NCBI GenBank assembly: GCA_029778715.1
Contig: JAKOPT010000032.1
Span: 1 to 48,598 of the forward strand
Length of the DNA: 48,598 bases
Reading direction: 5' to 3'
From: Actinomycetes bacterium
GTDB taxonomy: Bacteria > Actinomycetota > Actinomycetes > Actinomycetales > Dermatophilaceae
Part shown: piece by piece, positions 1 through 7,339 of the stretch
Position numbering within the stretch: the stretch's first letter is position 1
How the letters are laid out: every line of letters begins with the position of its first letter
The notes under the pieces: generated by a model
What the model saw: the letters and a program-made list of their open reading frames with translations, nothing else
The model's database searches: none
Told to the model about the DNA's origin: nothing
Translations under genes and position numbers: made by a program

Positions 1-2
1 GG

Positions 3-539
3 CACGCCGGCTCGGTGTGGGCGGTGGCGTGGGCGCCGGATGGGTCGCGGGTGGTCAGTGCCGGTGAGGATGGGACGGTGCGGGTGTGGGAGGTGGCCAC
101 GGGGGAGTGTGTGGGCCAGTGGGGTGGGCACACCGGCTCGGTGTGGGCGGTGGCGTGGGCGCCGGATGGGTCGCGGGTGGTCAGTGCCGGTGAGGATGGG
201 ACGGTGCGGGTGTGGGAGGTGGCCACGGGGGAGTGTGTGGGCCGGTGGGGTGAGCACACCGGCTGGGTGCGGGCGGTGGCGTGGGCGCCGGATGGGTCGC
301 GGGTGGTCAGTGCCGGTGAGGATGGGACGGTGCGGGTGTGGGAGGTGGCCACCGGGGAGTGCGTCCGTGCCCATGGCGTGATCGTCTCGGACGAGTTCGG
401 CGCCTACGGCGAGGCGGTCTGGGACCCGCGCAACGACCAGGTCCTCCTCGCCACGGGGGACGCGTGGCGCTGCCTCATCCGCATTCCCCGAGACGCGCCT
501 GACTGGTCCGACTGGCGGCCCGTCGAATGCACCCGCTGA
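3..539 (+). CDS. WD40-repeat protein, C-terminal part (5' end outside window)
   Basis: The reading frame is open from the window edge, so only the C-terminal 178 or so residues are seen. They hold three 42-residue WD40 blades with the pattern GHTGSVWAVAW...PDGSRVVSAGEDGTVRVWEVATGEC, then a tail of about 55 residues ending in VECTR. Blades one and two differ by only two bases in 126, and the third is nearly as close over its first 90 bases. WD40 blades form a beta-propeller used for protein binding. In actinobacteria such near-identical blades often follow NACHT, NB-ARC, kinase or protease domains, but no N-terminal domain is visible here. It ends convergently with the HTH gene at 623-1276. 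Confidence 0.9.
   Translation, partial: HAGSVWAVAWAPDGSRVVSAGEDGTVRVWEVATGECVGQWGGHTGSVWAVAWAPDGSRVVSAGEDGTVRVWEVATGECVGRWGEHTGWVRAVAWAPDGSRVVSAGEDGTVRVWEVATGECVRAHGVIVSDEFGAYGEAVWDPRNDQVLLATGDAWRCLIRIPRDAPDWSDWRPVECTR
11..366 (+). repeat. Three tandem 126-bp WD40-coding repeats
   Basis: Units begin at 11, 137 and 263. Units one and two are identical at 124 of 126 positions. Unit three keeps the pattern until about position 350 and then diverges into the C-terminal tail. Identity at the DNA level, including third codon positions, indicates recent duplication or gene conversion. Confidence 0.95.
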
Positions 540-622
540 CGAGTCGTCTCTACGGCCAATGTCCCGGGAGCCGGCACCTCTCCCACGCCGACGCTCCGGC
601 GCCCGACGAGGTGTGTACGCCC

Positions 623-1276
623 TCATGGGTCGGGGGTCCAGCCGGAGCCGATATCGACCAGCGGCACGTCACGGCGAGCAGGTGCCCCCAGTCCGGCCAG
701 GACATGGAACGGGTGCATCGGCTCCTCGATGATCAGTTCGGCGTGGGGCAGGCCGACCACCCGCGGCTTGTCCAGCACCCAATACTGCCCGGGCGCCGCC
801 AACACCACCCGAACACTGCGTCGCGCACACCCCAACCACGTCAACTCGAAACGGTGCTCAACGCCGACGCACCGGGCCGACGGCCACACGTGCACCCATA
901 CCCGGGCATCAACCGCCAGCGGCCACGCCACCCGCTGCACCTGGCGCGGCCAATCCGCCTGAGCCCACGGGCGCCACCCCGCCCCCTCCAACCCGGCGAG
1001 GGAGAGAGCGATCCAGTGGCTCGCGGCATACGCCTCATCCAAGGCGGCGGCGTGCGCCAACCGCGGACGCTGGCCCCGGCCCCGCTCGAACCGTTGGAGG
1101 GAGGACACGGACAGCGTCCACAGCGCGCCGTCGCGTTCGGCGATCCGCTGCAGGCGCCCGACCACGGCCCGCCGGCTCCACCCCTGGGCGGTGCGCAGGC
1201 GGCGCATCCCCTCGCCCAACTCCTCAAAGGACCGGGCAAGCGGGCCACCGGGCGACTCAATCTCAAACTCGTCCAT
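623..1276 (-). CDS. XRE-like helix-turn-helix protein
   Basis: About 217 residues. An N-terminal segment (roughly residues 15-75) with LARSFEELGEGMRRLRTAQGWSRRAV and a later SVSSLQRFERG fits an XRE/Cro-type DNA-binding domain that ends in a recognition helix. The C-terminal 130 residues are rich in Trp and Val (repeated VWVHVW-like strands), match nothing I know and may be a sensor or binding domain. I prefer the ATG at 1276 because it has GGAG upstream. Longer starts at 1327 and 1330 have no ribosome site. It is divergent from the small gene that opens the JAB-E1 operon, so it may regulate that operon (inference). Confidence 0.7.
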   Translation of the reverse strand: MDEFEIESPGGPLARSFEELGEGMRRLRTAQGWSRRAVVGRLQRIAERDGALWTLSVSSLQRFERGRGQRPRLAHAAALDEAYAASHWIALSLAGLEGAGWRPWAQADWPRQVQRVAWPLAVDARVWVHVWPSARCVGVEHRFELTWLGCARRSVRVVLAAPGQYWVLDKPRVVGLPHAELIIEEPMHPFHVLAGLGAPARRDVPLVDIGSGWTPDP

Positions 1277-1398
1277 GAGGTCACCGCTCCGGAACAACCG
1301 GTATGCGACCCAAGAATCATTTCGCATCATCGCCGGTCGGGCCAGGGAAGCGGGGCGACGATTGAATCACAGCGGATCGTTCCGGAAAGGAGTTGGAG

Positions 1399-1644
1399 AT
1401 GACATCCACCGACAATTCCCCGTCGCCCACGCTCGGCACCTCGACCGCGGCGGCTTCCGATCCCGTCGTCACCCCTGACGCGTGGGAAGCCATCGTCCAG
1501 CAGTTGCGCAGCGCCGAAGACGGTATGCCGCCCGCCGGCCCCGAGGTCGTCTTGCGTCCCGGTGGCGCCGTCGACCTCGTCAAGGATGGTGAGGTCGTGC
1601 AGCCCGCGAGCCGCCTGCCTCGGGACGTGATGGCCGGAGCCTGA
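1399..1644 (+). CDS. Small protein heading the JAB-E1 operon (unknown; possible modifier)
   Basis: An 81-residue protein. The ATG is chosen over an upstream TTG because a GAAAGGAG ribosome site ends six bases before it. The first 25 residues are Ser/Thr/Pro-rich and probably disordered. A helix (PDAWEAIVQQLRSAED) follows, then two or three short strands (PEVVLRPGGAVDLVKDGEVV), and the C-terminus is VMAGA. The size and first position in an operon with a JAB-E1 fusion would suit a ubiquitin-like modifier. However, there is no terminal Gly-Gly and too few strands for a clear beta-grasp fold, so it could equally be a target or accessory factor. I do not recognise the family. Confidence 0.6.
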   Translation: MTSTDNSPSPTLGTSTAAASDPVVTPDAWEAIVQQLRSAEDGMPPAGPEVVLRPGGAVDLVKDGEVVQPASRLPRDVMAGA

Positions 1645-1657
1645 CCCGGAGCCGATC

Positions 1658-2260
1658 GTGGACAGCACCGACCCGATGGGGCGGATGCGCCAAGAACTCG
1701 GTGAGACCAGCCCCGACAATTTCGCTGTGCCCTTGGGCGCTACGGGCGACGATGGCTTCGGCTCGCACCCCTCCCCGGTCGTCGTCTCGGCGGGGTACGC
1801 CGGGCCAGCCAGTGACGCGGTGCTGTGGCCGCGGACCCATTACCCCCAGCGGCTCCGCGGGACCTATCGCGTGGCCCTGTGGGTTGCCGTGCTCCACCCG
1901 CTCATCAGCCTCCCCTTTGCGAACGGGACGGGCTGGTGGGCGACGTGGGGTCGCGCGCTGCTGCAGTTCCCCACCGCCTGGGCGCAGCCGCTCGTGTTGG
2001 CCATCGCTGGGTGCGTCCTGCTGATCCTGGTCAAACGCAGCCCGCAATACCTGCCCCTGAGCCACAATCAGTACTGGGCTGCCCTCAACCTTCGGGTCGC
2101 CGTCGGTTTCGCCGCCGCGCCCGCCATCATCTGCAGTTTCGGTTTCGTCGTCGGGGGCCTGGTCTACCTCCTCTACGTCGGTTTCATGATGCTCCCCGTG
2201 CTGGCGCGCGTGGTCGTCGTCATCGTCGTCTGGAAACTGCTCGGGAAAGCCCTCTCGTGA
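1658..2260 (+). CDS. Integral membrane protein of the JAB-E1 operon
   Basis: A 200-residue protein starting with GTG, with GGAG upstream. Residues 1-67 are soluble, with no clear domain. Three or four hydrophobic segments follow at about 70-88, 108-126, 145-163 and 164-192, and the tail is short and basic (WKLLGKALS). The gene starts 13 bases after the small first gene and ends 16 bases before the E2-like gene, so it is almost certainly cotranscribed. I do not recognise the family. It could anchor the system at the membrane or be its target or effector (inference). Confidence 0.75.
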   Translation: MDSTDPMGRMRQELGETSPDNFAVPLGATGDDGFGSHPSPVVVSAGYAGPASDAVLWPRTHYPQRLRGTYRVALWVAVLHPLISLPFANGTGWWATWGRALLQFPTAWAQPLVLAIAGCVLLILVKRSPQYLPLSHNQYWAALNLRVAVGFAAAPAIICSFGFVVGGLVYLLYVGFMMLPVLARVVVVIVVWKLLGKALS

Positions 2261-2276
2261 GCGCGAGGAGGTTGTC

Positions 2277-2738
2277 ATGGTGACCGGTGTGGTGCGGCAA
2301 CCCAGCGTGTTACCGGCCGCCAGGATGGCGGGGCACACGCCCGATCCGTCGGTCAGCGAGGCCGAGCAAGTGATGCGCCTCGACCCCGAACGACTCGAGA
2401 AGTGGGAGCCGGTCCACACCTCGGTGCTCAACGGCTGGCGGTTCCAACTGACGCCGATTCCCGGGGGAGTGACGTTCAAGTTCCTCGCCTTCCGCAACCC
2501 CTCCGACGGCAATCAGTTCCGCCTGTGGGTCATCAGCCCCGACATGGACTCCGAAACGCTCTACGGTCACCGCAACCACATGGTGAGCGTCACCATCGGC
2601 GGGCAGCGCATCGCCGTGCTCTGCGGCCCCGGAGGCCGGGCCGCCCCCGATTTAGCGACCGCACGCACCGATGCCGCGAAATGGGCCCTCTACATCGCGC
2701 GCCGGATCGCCGGCCAGCGCCCAGGATTTAGCGAGTAG
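2277..2738 (+). CDS. Candidate E2-like ubiquitin-conjugating protein
   Basis: A 153-residue protein with a strong AGGAGG site five bases before its ATG. After a helix (DPERLEKW, about 36-43) come strands WRFQLTP, VTFKFLAF and FRLWVISP, then an H98-R99-N100 triplet, a beta hairpin and Cys116 (RIAVLCGPGG), and a final amphipathic helix containing Trp136. E2 enzymes have an HPN motif shortly before the catalytic Cys with helices after it. Cys116 is the only cysteine in the protein, which fits a catalytic role. The HRN-to-Cys distance is longer than in eukaryotic E2s. The call rests on topology and on the neighbouring JAB-E1 gene; no homology search was possible. It could instead be an unrelated accessory protein. 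Confidence 0.5.
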   Translation: MVTGVVRQPSVLPAARMAGHTPDPSVSEAEQVMRLDPERLEKWEPVHTSVLNGWRFQLTPIPGGVTFKFLAFRNPSDGNQFRLWVISPDMDSETLYGHRNHMVSVTIGGQRIAVLCGPGGRAAPDLATARTDAAKWALYIARRIAGQRPGFSE

Positions 2739-2741
2739 CCG

Positions 2742-4475
2742 ATGACCTCTCCACCGCGGGTGCGGCTCGCCGACGGTTTCCTCGCCGCCGTCACCGAACA
2801 CCTCGCCGCGCTGCCCCCAGAACGCGGCGGCGCCATCCTCGGCTTCGGCGGCACCGCCCACCTGCTTGTCAGCGACACCTTCGGTGAGTACTCGCCGGCG
2901 AGTTGGCTCATCTCCGAGGAGCTTTCCGAGGCGGTCGGGGTGCTCGAGGCACTCGCCAAGGGCACCCTCATGGGCACCGTCCACTCCCATCCGCGGGGCA
3001 TCCCCGACCCCTCCTGGGCCGACGTCATGACGACCGCAAAGGCCCTCAAACTCAACCCGCACCTCGACGAGTTGCTCATCGCGATCGTCACCGAGGGCAC
3101 CCCTCGCGAGTTCGATGTCGCGCTCGGGGACCGGCACCGCATGTCGGTCCATGTGCTCCGGCGGCGGGTCGGAATGTCGGTGGCCCGCAATCGACCGGTC
3201 CGGGCCGCTGTCACGGTCCACCCGATCGCGCACCACCTCGGCGGTGCCGGCTTGGCCCCCGACTTCCACGTCAGCGTCGACGAGGCCCTGGAGGGTCGGT
3301 GTACCCCGGCATACCCGCCGATGGTCCGGCGCGCGGACGGGCGGCAGGTGCTGGTGGTTCCCCTCCCCGAGGACCACCGCGGGCTGCTCTTCGTCGACGC
3401 ACTCCACCCGGTGGTGTCGCCGCTGGCGTTGCGGGTCGACAGCCACGGCGGCCTGCTCCCGCAATCCTCACCGTGGGATCCGACTCAAGATGCCGCCCGC
3501 CAGGTGCAGGGCCTCGTCCGCCGGCTCAGGCTGCGACCCGACCCCGACCAGTGGTCGCGGGTGCGCTCGCTCGTCGGTTCGCTCGCCGACCAGCGGGTCC
3601 TGGTCGCCGGCGCCGGATCGGTGGGGTGCCGGATCGCCGAAGACCTCGTCCGGTGCGGCGTCGAGACGTTGACCATCCTCGACCCCGACACCGTGTCGAG
3701 GCCCAACCTCGCGCGCAGCGTCTACACGTCCTGGGACCTCGACCGACCCAAGGTGGAGGTCCTGGCGCAGCGCTTGCGCGACATCAACCCGGCGGCCGAC
3801 ATCCGCGCGTGCGCGCTCGCCCTCGCCGACGCCGATCTGGAGGCGCTGCTCGACGGCGTCGACCTGGTCGTGATGGCAACCGACGACATGGGGGAGCAGG
3901 CGCACCTCGCGCATTGGGCCTACGCCCGCGGGGTGCCGCAGGTGGCGTGCGCGATGTACCGCAAGGGGGCTGCCGGGGAGGTGGTCCTCGTCGTGCCCGA
4001 GGCCGACACCCCGTGCTGGAACTGTTGCGTGGGCGCCGACAGCCGCAGCGGGGAGCTGCGCCCGGATGCCAACTATGGGCTGGGCGGGCGACTGGTCGGT
4101 GAGGCGGCTCTGGGGCCGGCGATCAACCTGGTGTCCTCGGTCGCGAGCCAACTCGCCGTCGGCCTGCTCGCCGGGCCGCGCTCCCTGGCCGGGCAAGGAC
4201 TCGGCCGGCTCATCGCCCAGCGGCGCACCGTGGGCTTGGTGAGCACGACCCCCGACTGGGACTTCTTCCCCGACGCATTCGGCGACCTGCGCCATCAGCA
4301 CGAGCCGCAAAGCGTGTGGCCCACCGTGGAGGCCCGCGACGACTGCCCGATCTGCGGTCCCGAGCGGGAGGCGCCCCTGAGCCGGGAGCAGGGCGCCGAG
4401 TTCGTCCGCCAGTTGCGTGAATTGGCCGATGCGGCGCGGTCGGACGACGCGGAGGCGGGCCAGGGCGACGCCTAG
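2742..4475 (+). CDS. JAB/MPN metalloprotease fused to ThiF/E1-like adenylating enzyme
   Basis: 577 residues. The N-terminal JAB domain (about 5-135) has the full JAMM set: Glu27, then H81-S-H83-P, Ser91 and Asp94 with canonical spacing, as in zinc isopeptidases that release ubiquitin-like proteins. A middle region (about 136-275) is unassigned. The E1/ThiF domain (about 276-540) has the nucleotide loop GAGSVGC (290-296), Asp314, the R320-P-N-L-A-R325 motif and two CxxC pairs (CWNC 425-428, CPIC 535-538) forming the zinc site typical of MoeB/ThiF-like E1s. A cytosolic enzyme combining modifier activation with deconjugation is expected. It starts three bases after the E2-like gene and its stop overlaps that of the convergent tetR by three to four bases. 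Confidence 0.92.
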   Translation: MTSPPRVRLADGFLAAVTEHLAALPPERGGAILGFGGTAHLLVSDTFGEYSPASWLISEELSEAVGVLEALAKGTLMGTVHSHPRGIPDPSWADVMTTAKALKLNPHLDELLIAIVTEGTPREFDVALGDRHRMSVHVLRRRVGMSVARNRPVRAAVTVHPIAHHLGGAGLAPDFHVSVDEALEGRCTPAYPPMVRRADGRQVLVVPLPEDHRGLLFVDALHPVVSPLALRVDSHGGLLPQSSPWDPTQDAARQVQGLVRRLRLRPDPDQWSRVRSLVGSLADQRVLVAGAGSVGCRIAEDLVRCGVETLTILDPDTVSRPNLARSVYTSWDLDRPKVEVLAQRLRDINPAADIRACALALADADLEALLDGVDLVVMATDDMGEQAHLAHWAYARGVPQVACAMYRKGAAGEVVLVVPEADTPCWNCCVGADSRSGELRPDANYGLGGRLVGEAALGPAINLVSSVASQLAVGLLAGPRSLAGQGLGRLIAQRRTVGLVSTTPDWDFFPDAFGDLRHQHEPQSVWPTVEARDDCPICGPEREAPLSREQGAEFVRQLRELADAARSDDAEAGQGDA

Positions 4476-5161
4476 GGTCGGGCGCCGCGCACCGCGATGG
4501 CGATGAGTTCTGATAGGCGGGCGTCGATGTCGTCACGCCCGGCCCGGCCGGTGCGGGTGCGGTTGAGTTCCATGAGCCACCCGGACACGACGAGCCGAGC
4601 GGCGGCCCCGGCGCGCGCAGCGCCCCCGGCCGCCTCGATGACGCCCGCGACCGCCTGCTCCACCCGGTCGACCAGGGCCAACACCTCGTCGCGATGCGGC
4701 CCGGGGGCCCCGAAGATGACCTCCCGCGCCGCCGCGACGCTGAGCTCGGGTCGCTCGCGAGCCACCCGCGCAAAGGGCTCCAACACCTCCCGGATCGCCG
4801 CCTCGGCCGTCTCCCTCGGCGTCTCCTCGGCTCCCGTGGCCGGCCGAGTCGTGGCGGCAACCGAACTCGTCCGCCCGAATGCCGTCTCCCCCCATTCGCG
4901 CGCCACGACGAGCATGAGCAACTCGGGTTTCGTTGCGGCGTACTGAAACACCGTCCCAATCGCGACGTCGGCATCCCGGGCCACCTCGGCCATGGTCATT
5001 GCGTCGTACCCCTTGGCCAGGAGCAGCGCCCGCGCCGCGGCGACGATCCGCGCCTGCTTGTCGGCTTTCGCGCGCTCCCGCCGCCCCAGCACCGGCCCGT
5101 CCTCGGCGGGTGCGGAGGCGAGGTGGGCAGGGGCGGGGCGAGGCGGCATACCGCCCAGCAT
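4472..5161 (-). CDS. TetR-family transcriptional regulator
   Basis: 229 residues from the ATG at 5161; an in-frame GTG at 5182 and an ATG at 5149 are alternatives. The TetR DNA-binding domain lies at about residues 28-75, with IVAAARALLLAKGYDAMTMAEVARDADVAIGTVFQYAATKPELL. The C-terminal half is an all-helical ligand-binding and dimerisation domain. It is divergent from the oleate hydratase gene across a region with paired inverted repeats (5181-5211), so it probably represses that gene and itself in response to a fatty-acid-like ligand (inference). It converges with the JAB-E1 gene. Confidence 0.9.
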   Translation of the reverse strand: MLGGMPPRPAPAHLASAPAEDGPVLGRRERAKADKQARIVAAARALLLAKGYDAMTMAEVARDADVAIGTVFQYAATKPELLMLVVAREWGETAFGRTSSVAATTRPATGAEETPRETAEAAIREVLEPFARVARERPELSVAAAREVIFGAPGPHRDEVLALVDRVEQAVAGVIEAAGGAARAGAAARLVVSGWLMELNRTRTGRAGRDDIDARLSELIAIAVRGARP

Positions 5162-5180
5162 AGCGACAAAGTTGCACTGC

Positions 5181-5211
5181 ACTCAAAAATGAGTAGACTC
5201 AAGATCGAGTC
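5181..5211. promoter_or_regulatory. Candidate TetR operator: overlapping inverted repeats
   Basis: Alternating half-sites lie in the tetR-oleate hydratase gap. ACTCA-N4-TGAGT is at 5181-5194, the overlapping TGAGT-AG-ACTCA at 5190-5201, and GACTC-N6-GAGTC at 5196-5211. Four half-sites over about 31 bases suit two TetR dimers. The assignment is by position and symmetry only. Confidence 0.6.
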
Positions 5212-5229
5212 AAGTTCACCAATCAGGTG

Positions 5230-5259
5230 GTATGCCGCGAGCTCGCCTTGACGGCATAC
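5230..5259. repeat. Inverted pair of the GTATGCCG octamer
   Basis: GTATGCCG (5230-5237) and CGGCATAC (5252-5259) form an 8-bp stem with a 14-base loop. It sits between the candidate TetR operator and the oleate hydratase start. Confidence 0.6.
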
Positions 5260-5290
5260 GTCACCTCACCACCCCCGAACGGGAGGACCC

Positions 5291-7048
5291 ATGTACTACA
5301 GCAGCGGCAACTACGAAGCCTTCGCCCGGCCGCGGGTGCCCGAAGGCGCCGACCGCAAGCACGTCTGGTTCGTCGGGACCGGCCTGGCCTCGCTCTCCAG
5401 CGCCGTCTTCATGATCCGTGACGGCGGCGTGCCCGCCGCCAACATCACCTTCCTCGAGAAGCTCACGCTCCCCGGCGGGGCCCTCGACGGCATCAAGGAG
5501 CCCGAGCGCGGCTTCGTCATCCGCGGCGGACGGGAGATGGAGGACCACTTCGAGTGCCTCTGGGACTGCTTCCGCTCCATCCCGAGCCTGGAGATCGAGG
5601 GCGCCTCGGTGCTCGACGAGTTCTACTGGCTCAACAAGGACGACCCCAACTACTCGCTCCAGCGGGTCACCGAGAAGCAGGGCCAGCCCGGGCCCAACGC
5701 CGGCTTGTTCACCCTCAACAAGAAGGCCCAGAAAGACCTCACCAAGCTCTTCTTCGCCACCCGCGAGGAAATGGAGGGCAAGCGCATCAACGAGGTCCTC
5801 GGCAAGGACTTCCTGGAGAGCAACTTCTGGCTCTACTGGCGGACCATGTTCGCATTCGAGGAGTGGCACAGCGCCCTGGAGATGAAGCTCTACCTCCACC
5901 GCTTCATCCACCACATCGGCGGGCTGCCGGACTTCAGCGCGCTCAAGTTCACCAAGTACAACCAGTACGAATCGCTGGTCCTGCCCATGACCCGCTGGCT
6001 CCTCGACCAGGGCGTCACCATGCAGTTCGAGACCGAGGTGACCGATGTGGACTTCGCCTTTGCCGGCGAACGCAAGCAGGCGACGGCGATCCACTACACC
6101 CACCGCGGCGAGCCGGGCACCATCGAGCTCGGTCGCGATGACCTGGTCCTCATGACCATCGGGTCGCTTGTCGACAACTCGGACAACGGCGATCACCACA
6201 CCCCCGCCAAGCTCGACCGCGGTCCGGCTTCGGCCTGGGATCTGTGGCGCAAGGTTGCCCGCAAGGACCCCTCCTTCGGGCGTCCCGAGGTGTTCTGCGG
6301 CAACATCGACGAAAGCAAGTGGGAATCGGCGACGGTGACCACCCTCGATGCCCGCATCCCGGCCTACATCGAGAAGATCGCCAAGCGCGATCCCTTCAGC
6401 GGCAGGGTCGTCACCGGCGGCATCGTCACCGCCCGCGACTCGGCCTGGCTGCTCAGTTGGACCGTCAACCGGCAACCGCACTTCAAGGCCCAAAAGCCCG
6501 ACGAGATCGTCGTCTGGGTCTACGGCCTCTTCGTCGACCGCCCCGGTGACTATGTGAAGAAGACCCTCGCCGAATGCACCGGCGAGGAAATCACCCAGGA
6601 ATGGCTCTACCACCTCGGCGTGCCCGTCGAGGAGATCCCCGAACTGGCCGCGACCGGCGCCAAATGTGTGCCGGTGATGATGCCCTACGTGACGTCGTTC
6701 TTCCTGCCCCGTCACGCGGGCGACCGCCCCGACGTCGTGCCCGCCGGCGCCGTCAACTTCGCGTTCATCGGCCAGTTCGCCGAGACCAGCCGCGACTGCA
6801 TCTTCACCACCGAATACTCGGTGCGCACCGGCATGGAAGCGGCCTACCAACTGCTCGGCATCGAGCGCGGGGTGCCCGAGGTGTTCAACTCGACCTACGA
6901 CGTCCGCTCGCTGCTCGCCGCGTCGGCGCGGCTGCGCGACGGGGCCCCCCTCGACGTCCCCGGCCCCGACGCCATGCGCCGCCGGCTCGTCGGCAAACTC
7001 GACCAGTCCGAGGTGGGTCCGCTGCTGCGCGCCGCCGGCCTCATCTGA
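5291..7048 (+). CDS. ohyA: Oleate hydratase (myosin-cross-reactive antigen family)
   Basis: 585 residues, the usual length for the family. It is an FAD-dependent enzyme adding water across the 9-10 double bond of unsaturated fatty acids to give 10-hydroxy acids, often a defence against toxic free fatty acids. The FAD-binding loop GTGLASLSSAVF is at about 29-40. The downstream EKLTLPGGALDG and RGGREMEDHFECLWD segments and the C-terminal FAETSRDCIFTTEYSVRTGMEAA-type FAD contact are characteristic. The ATG has GGGAGGA just upstream. The neighbouring divergent TetR gene suggests fatty-acid induction. A perfect 18-bp hairpin follows the stop. Confidence 0.95.
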   Translation: MYYSSGNYEAFARPRVPEGADRKHVWFVGTGLASLSSAVFMIRDGGVPAANITFLEKLTLPGGALDGIKEPERGFVIRGGREMEDHFECLWDCFRSIPSLEIEGASVLDEFYWLNKDDPNYSLQRVTEKQGQPGPNAGLFTLNKKAQKDLTKLFFATREEMEGKRINEVLGKDFLESNFWLYWRTMFAFEEWHSALEMKLYLHRFIHHIGGLPDFSALKFTKYNQYESLVLPMTRWLLDQGVTMQFETEVTDVDFAFAGERKQATAIHYTHRGEPGTIELGRDDLVLMTIGSLVDNSDNGDHHTPAKLDRGPASAWDLWRKVARKDPSFGRPEVFCGNIDESKWESATVTTLDARIPAYIEKIAKRDPFSGRVVTGGIVTARDSAWLLSWTVNRQPHFKAQKPDEIVVWVYGLFVDRPGDYVKKTLAECTGEEITQEWLYHLGVPVEEIPELAATGAKCVPVMMPYVTSFFLPRHAGDRPDVVPAGAVNFAFIGQFAETSRDCIFTTEYSVRTGMEAAYQLLGIERGVPEVFNSTYDVRSLLAASARLRDGAPLDVPGPDAMRRRLVGKLDQSEVGPLLRAAGLI

Positions 7049-7103
7049 CGCCGCCCACGGCGCGGCCTGCCGCGCCACCCGGCGCGCCACCTGCCGCACC
7101 GAA

Positions 7104-7146
7104 GTGCCCGGCCGCGGTCCCTTTCGACGGGACCGCGGCCGGGCAC
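7104..7146 (+). terminator. Perfect 18-bp hairpin after oleate hydratase
   Basis: The arms 7104-7121 and 7129-7146 are perfectly complementary and enclose the loop TTTCGAC. No T-tract follows, as is common for actinobacterial terminators. Confidence 0.8.
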
Positions 7147-7269
7147 CGTCGGGGCTCGTGCGGGTCGACATCGGTGCGCTCGGTCGCGCCGGCGACGTTG
7201 GTATGCCGTTCAGCCGCCTCCAAGGAGGCGCTCACGGCGTGGTGGCCAAGGCACAAACGACGCCACCGG

Positions 7270-7286
7270 CGGCATACGGTATGCCG
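7270..7286. repeat. 17-base palindrome of two octamers (CGGCATAC-G-GTATGCCG)
   Basis: Two facing copies of the recurrent octamer are separated by one G, in the 291-base gap between oleate hydratase and the DUF6584-like gene. A further single copy is at 7201. Apart from the terminator, nothing else is visible in this gap. Confidence 0.7.
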
Positions 7287-7339
7287 CGCTCACCGGGCAA
7301 CCTGACGGCGCCTATCCGCGTCGGGTGAGCCGCTCGGCG

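Noticed and set aside
11..366. Tandem 126-bp repeats as a CRISPR-like array
   Set aside because: Units are contiguous, in frame and encode WD40 blades; there are no spacers.
2742..4475. JAB-E1 protein as a plain MoeB/ThiF sulfur-carrier enzyme
   Set aside because: Fusion to a complete JAMM protease and absence of moa/thi genes nearby argue for a ubiquitin-like role, though sulfur transfer is not excluded.
5261..7171. A 636-residue open frame on the minus strand opposite oleate hydratase
   Set aside because: It mirrors the codon pattern of the recognised plus-strand gene; the translation is Gly/Arg/Val/Glu-rich without motifs.
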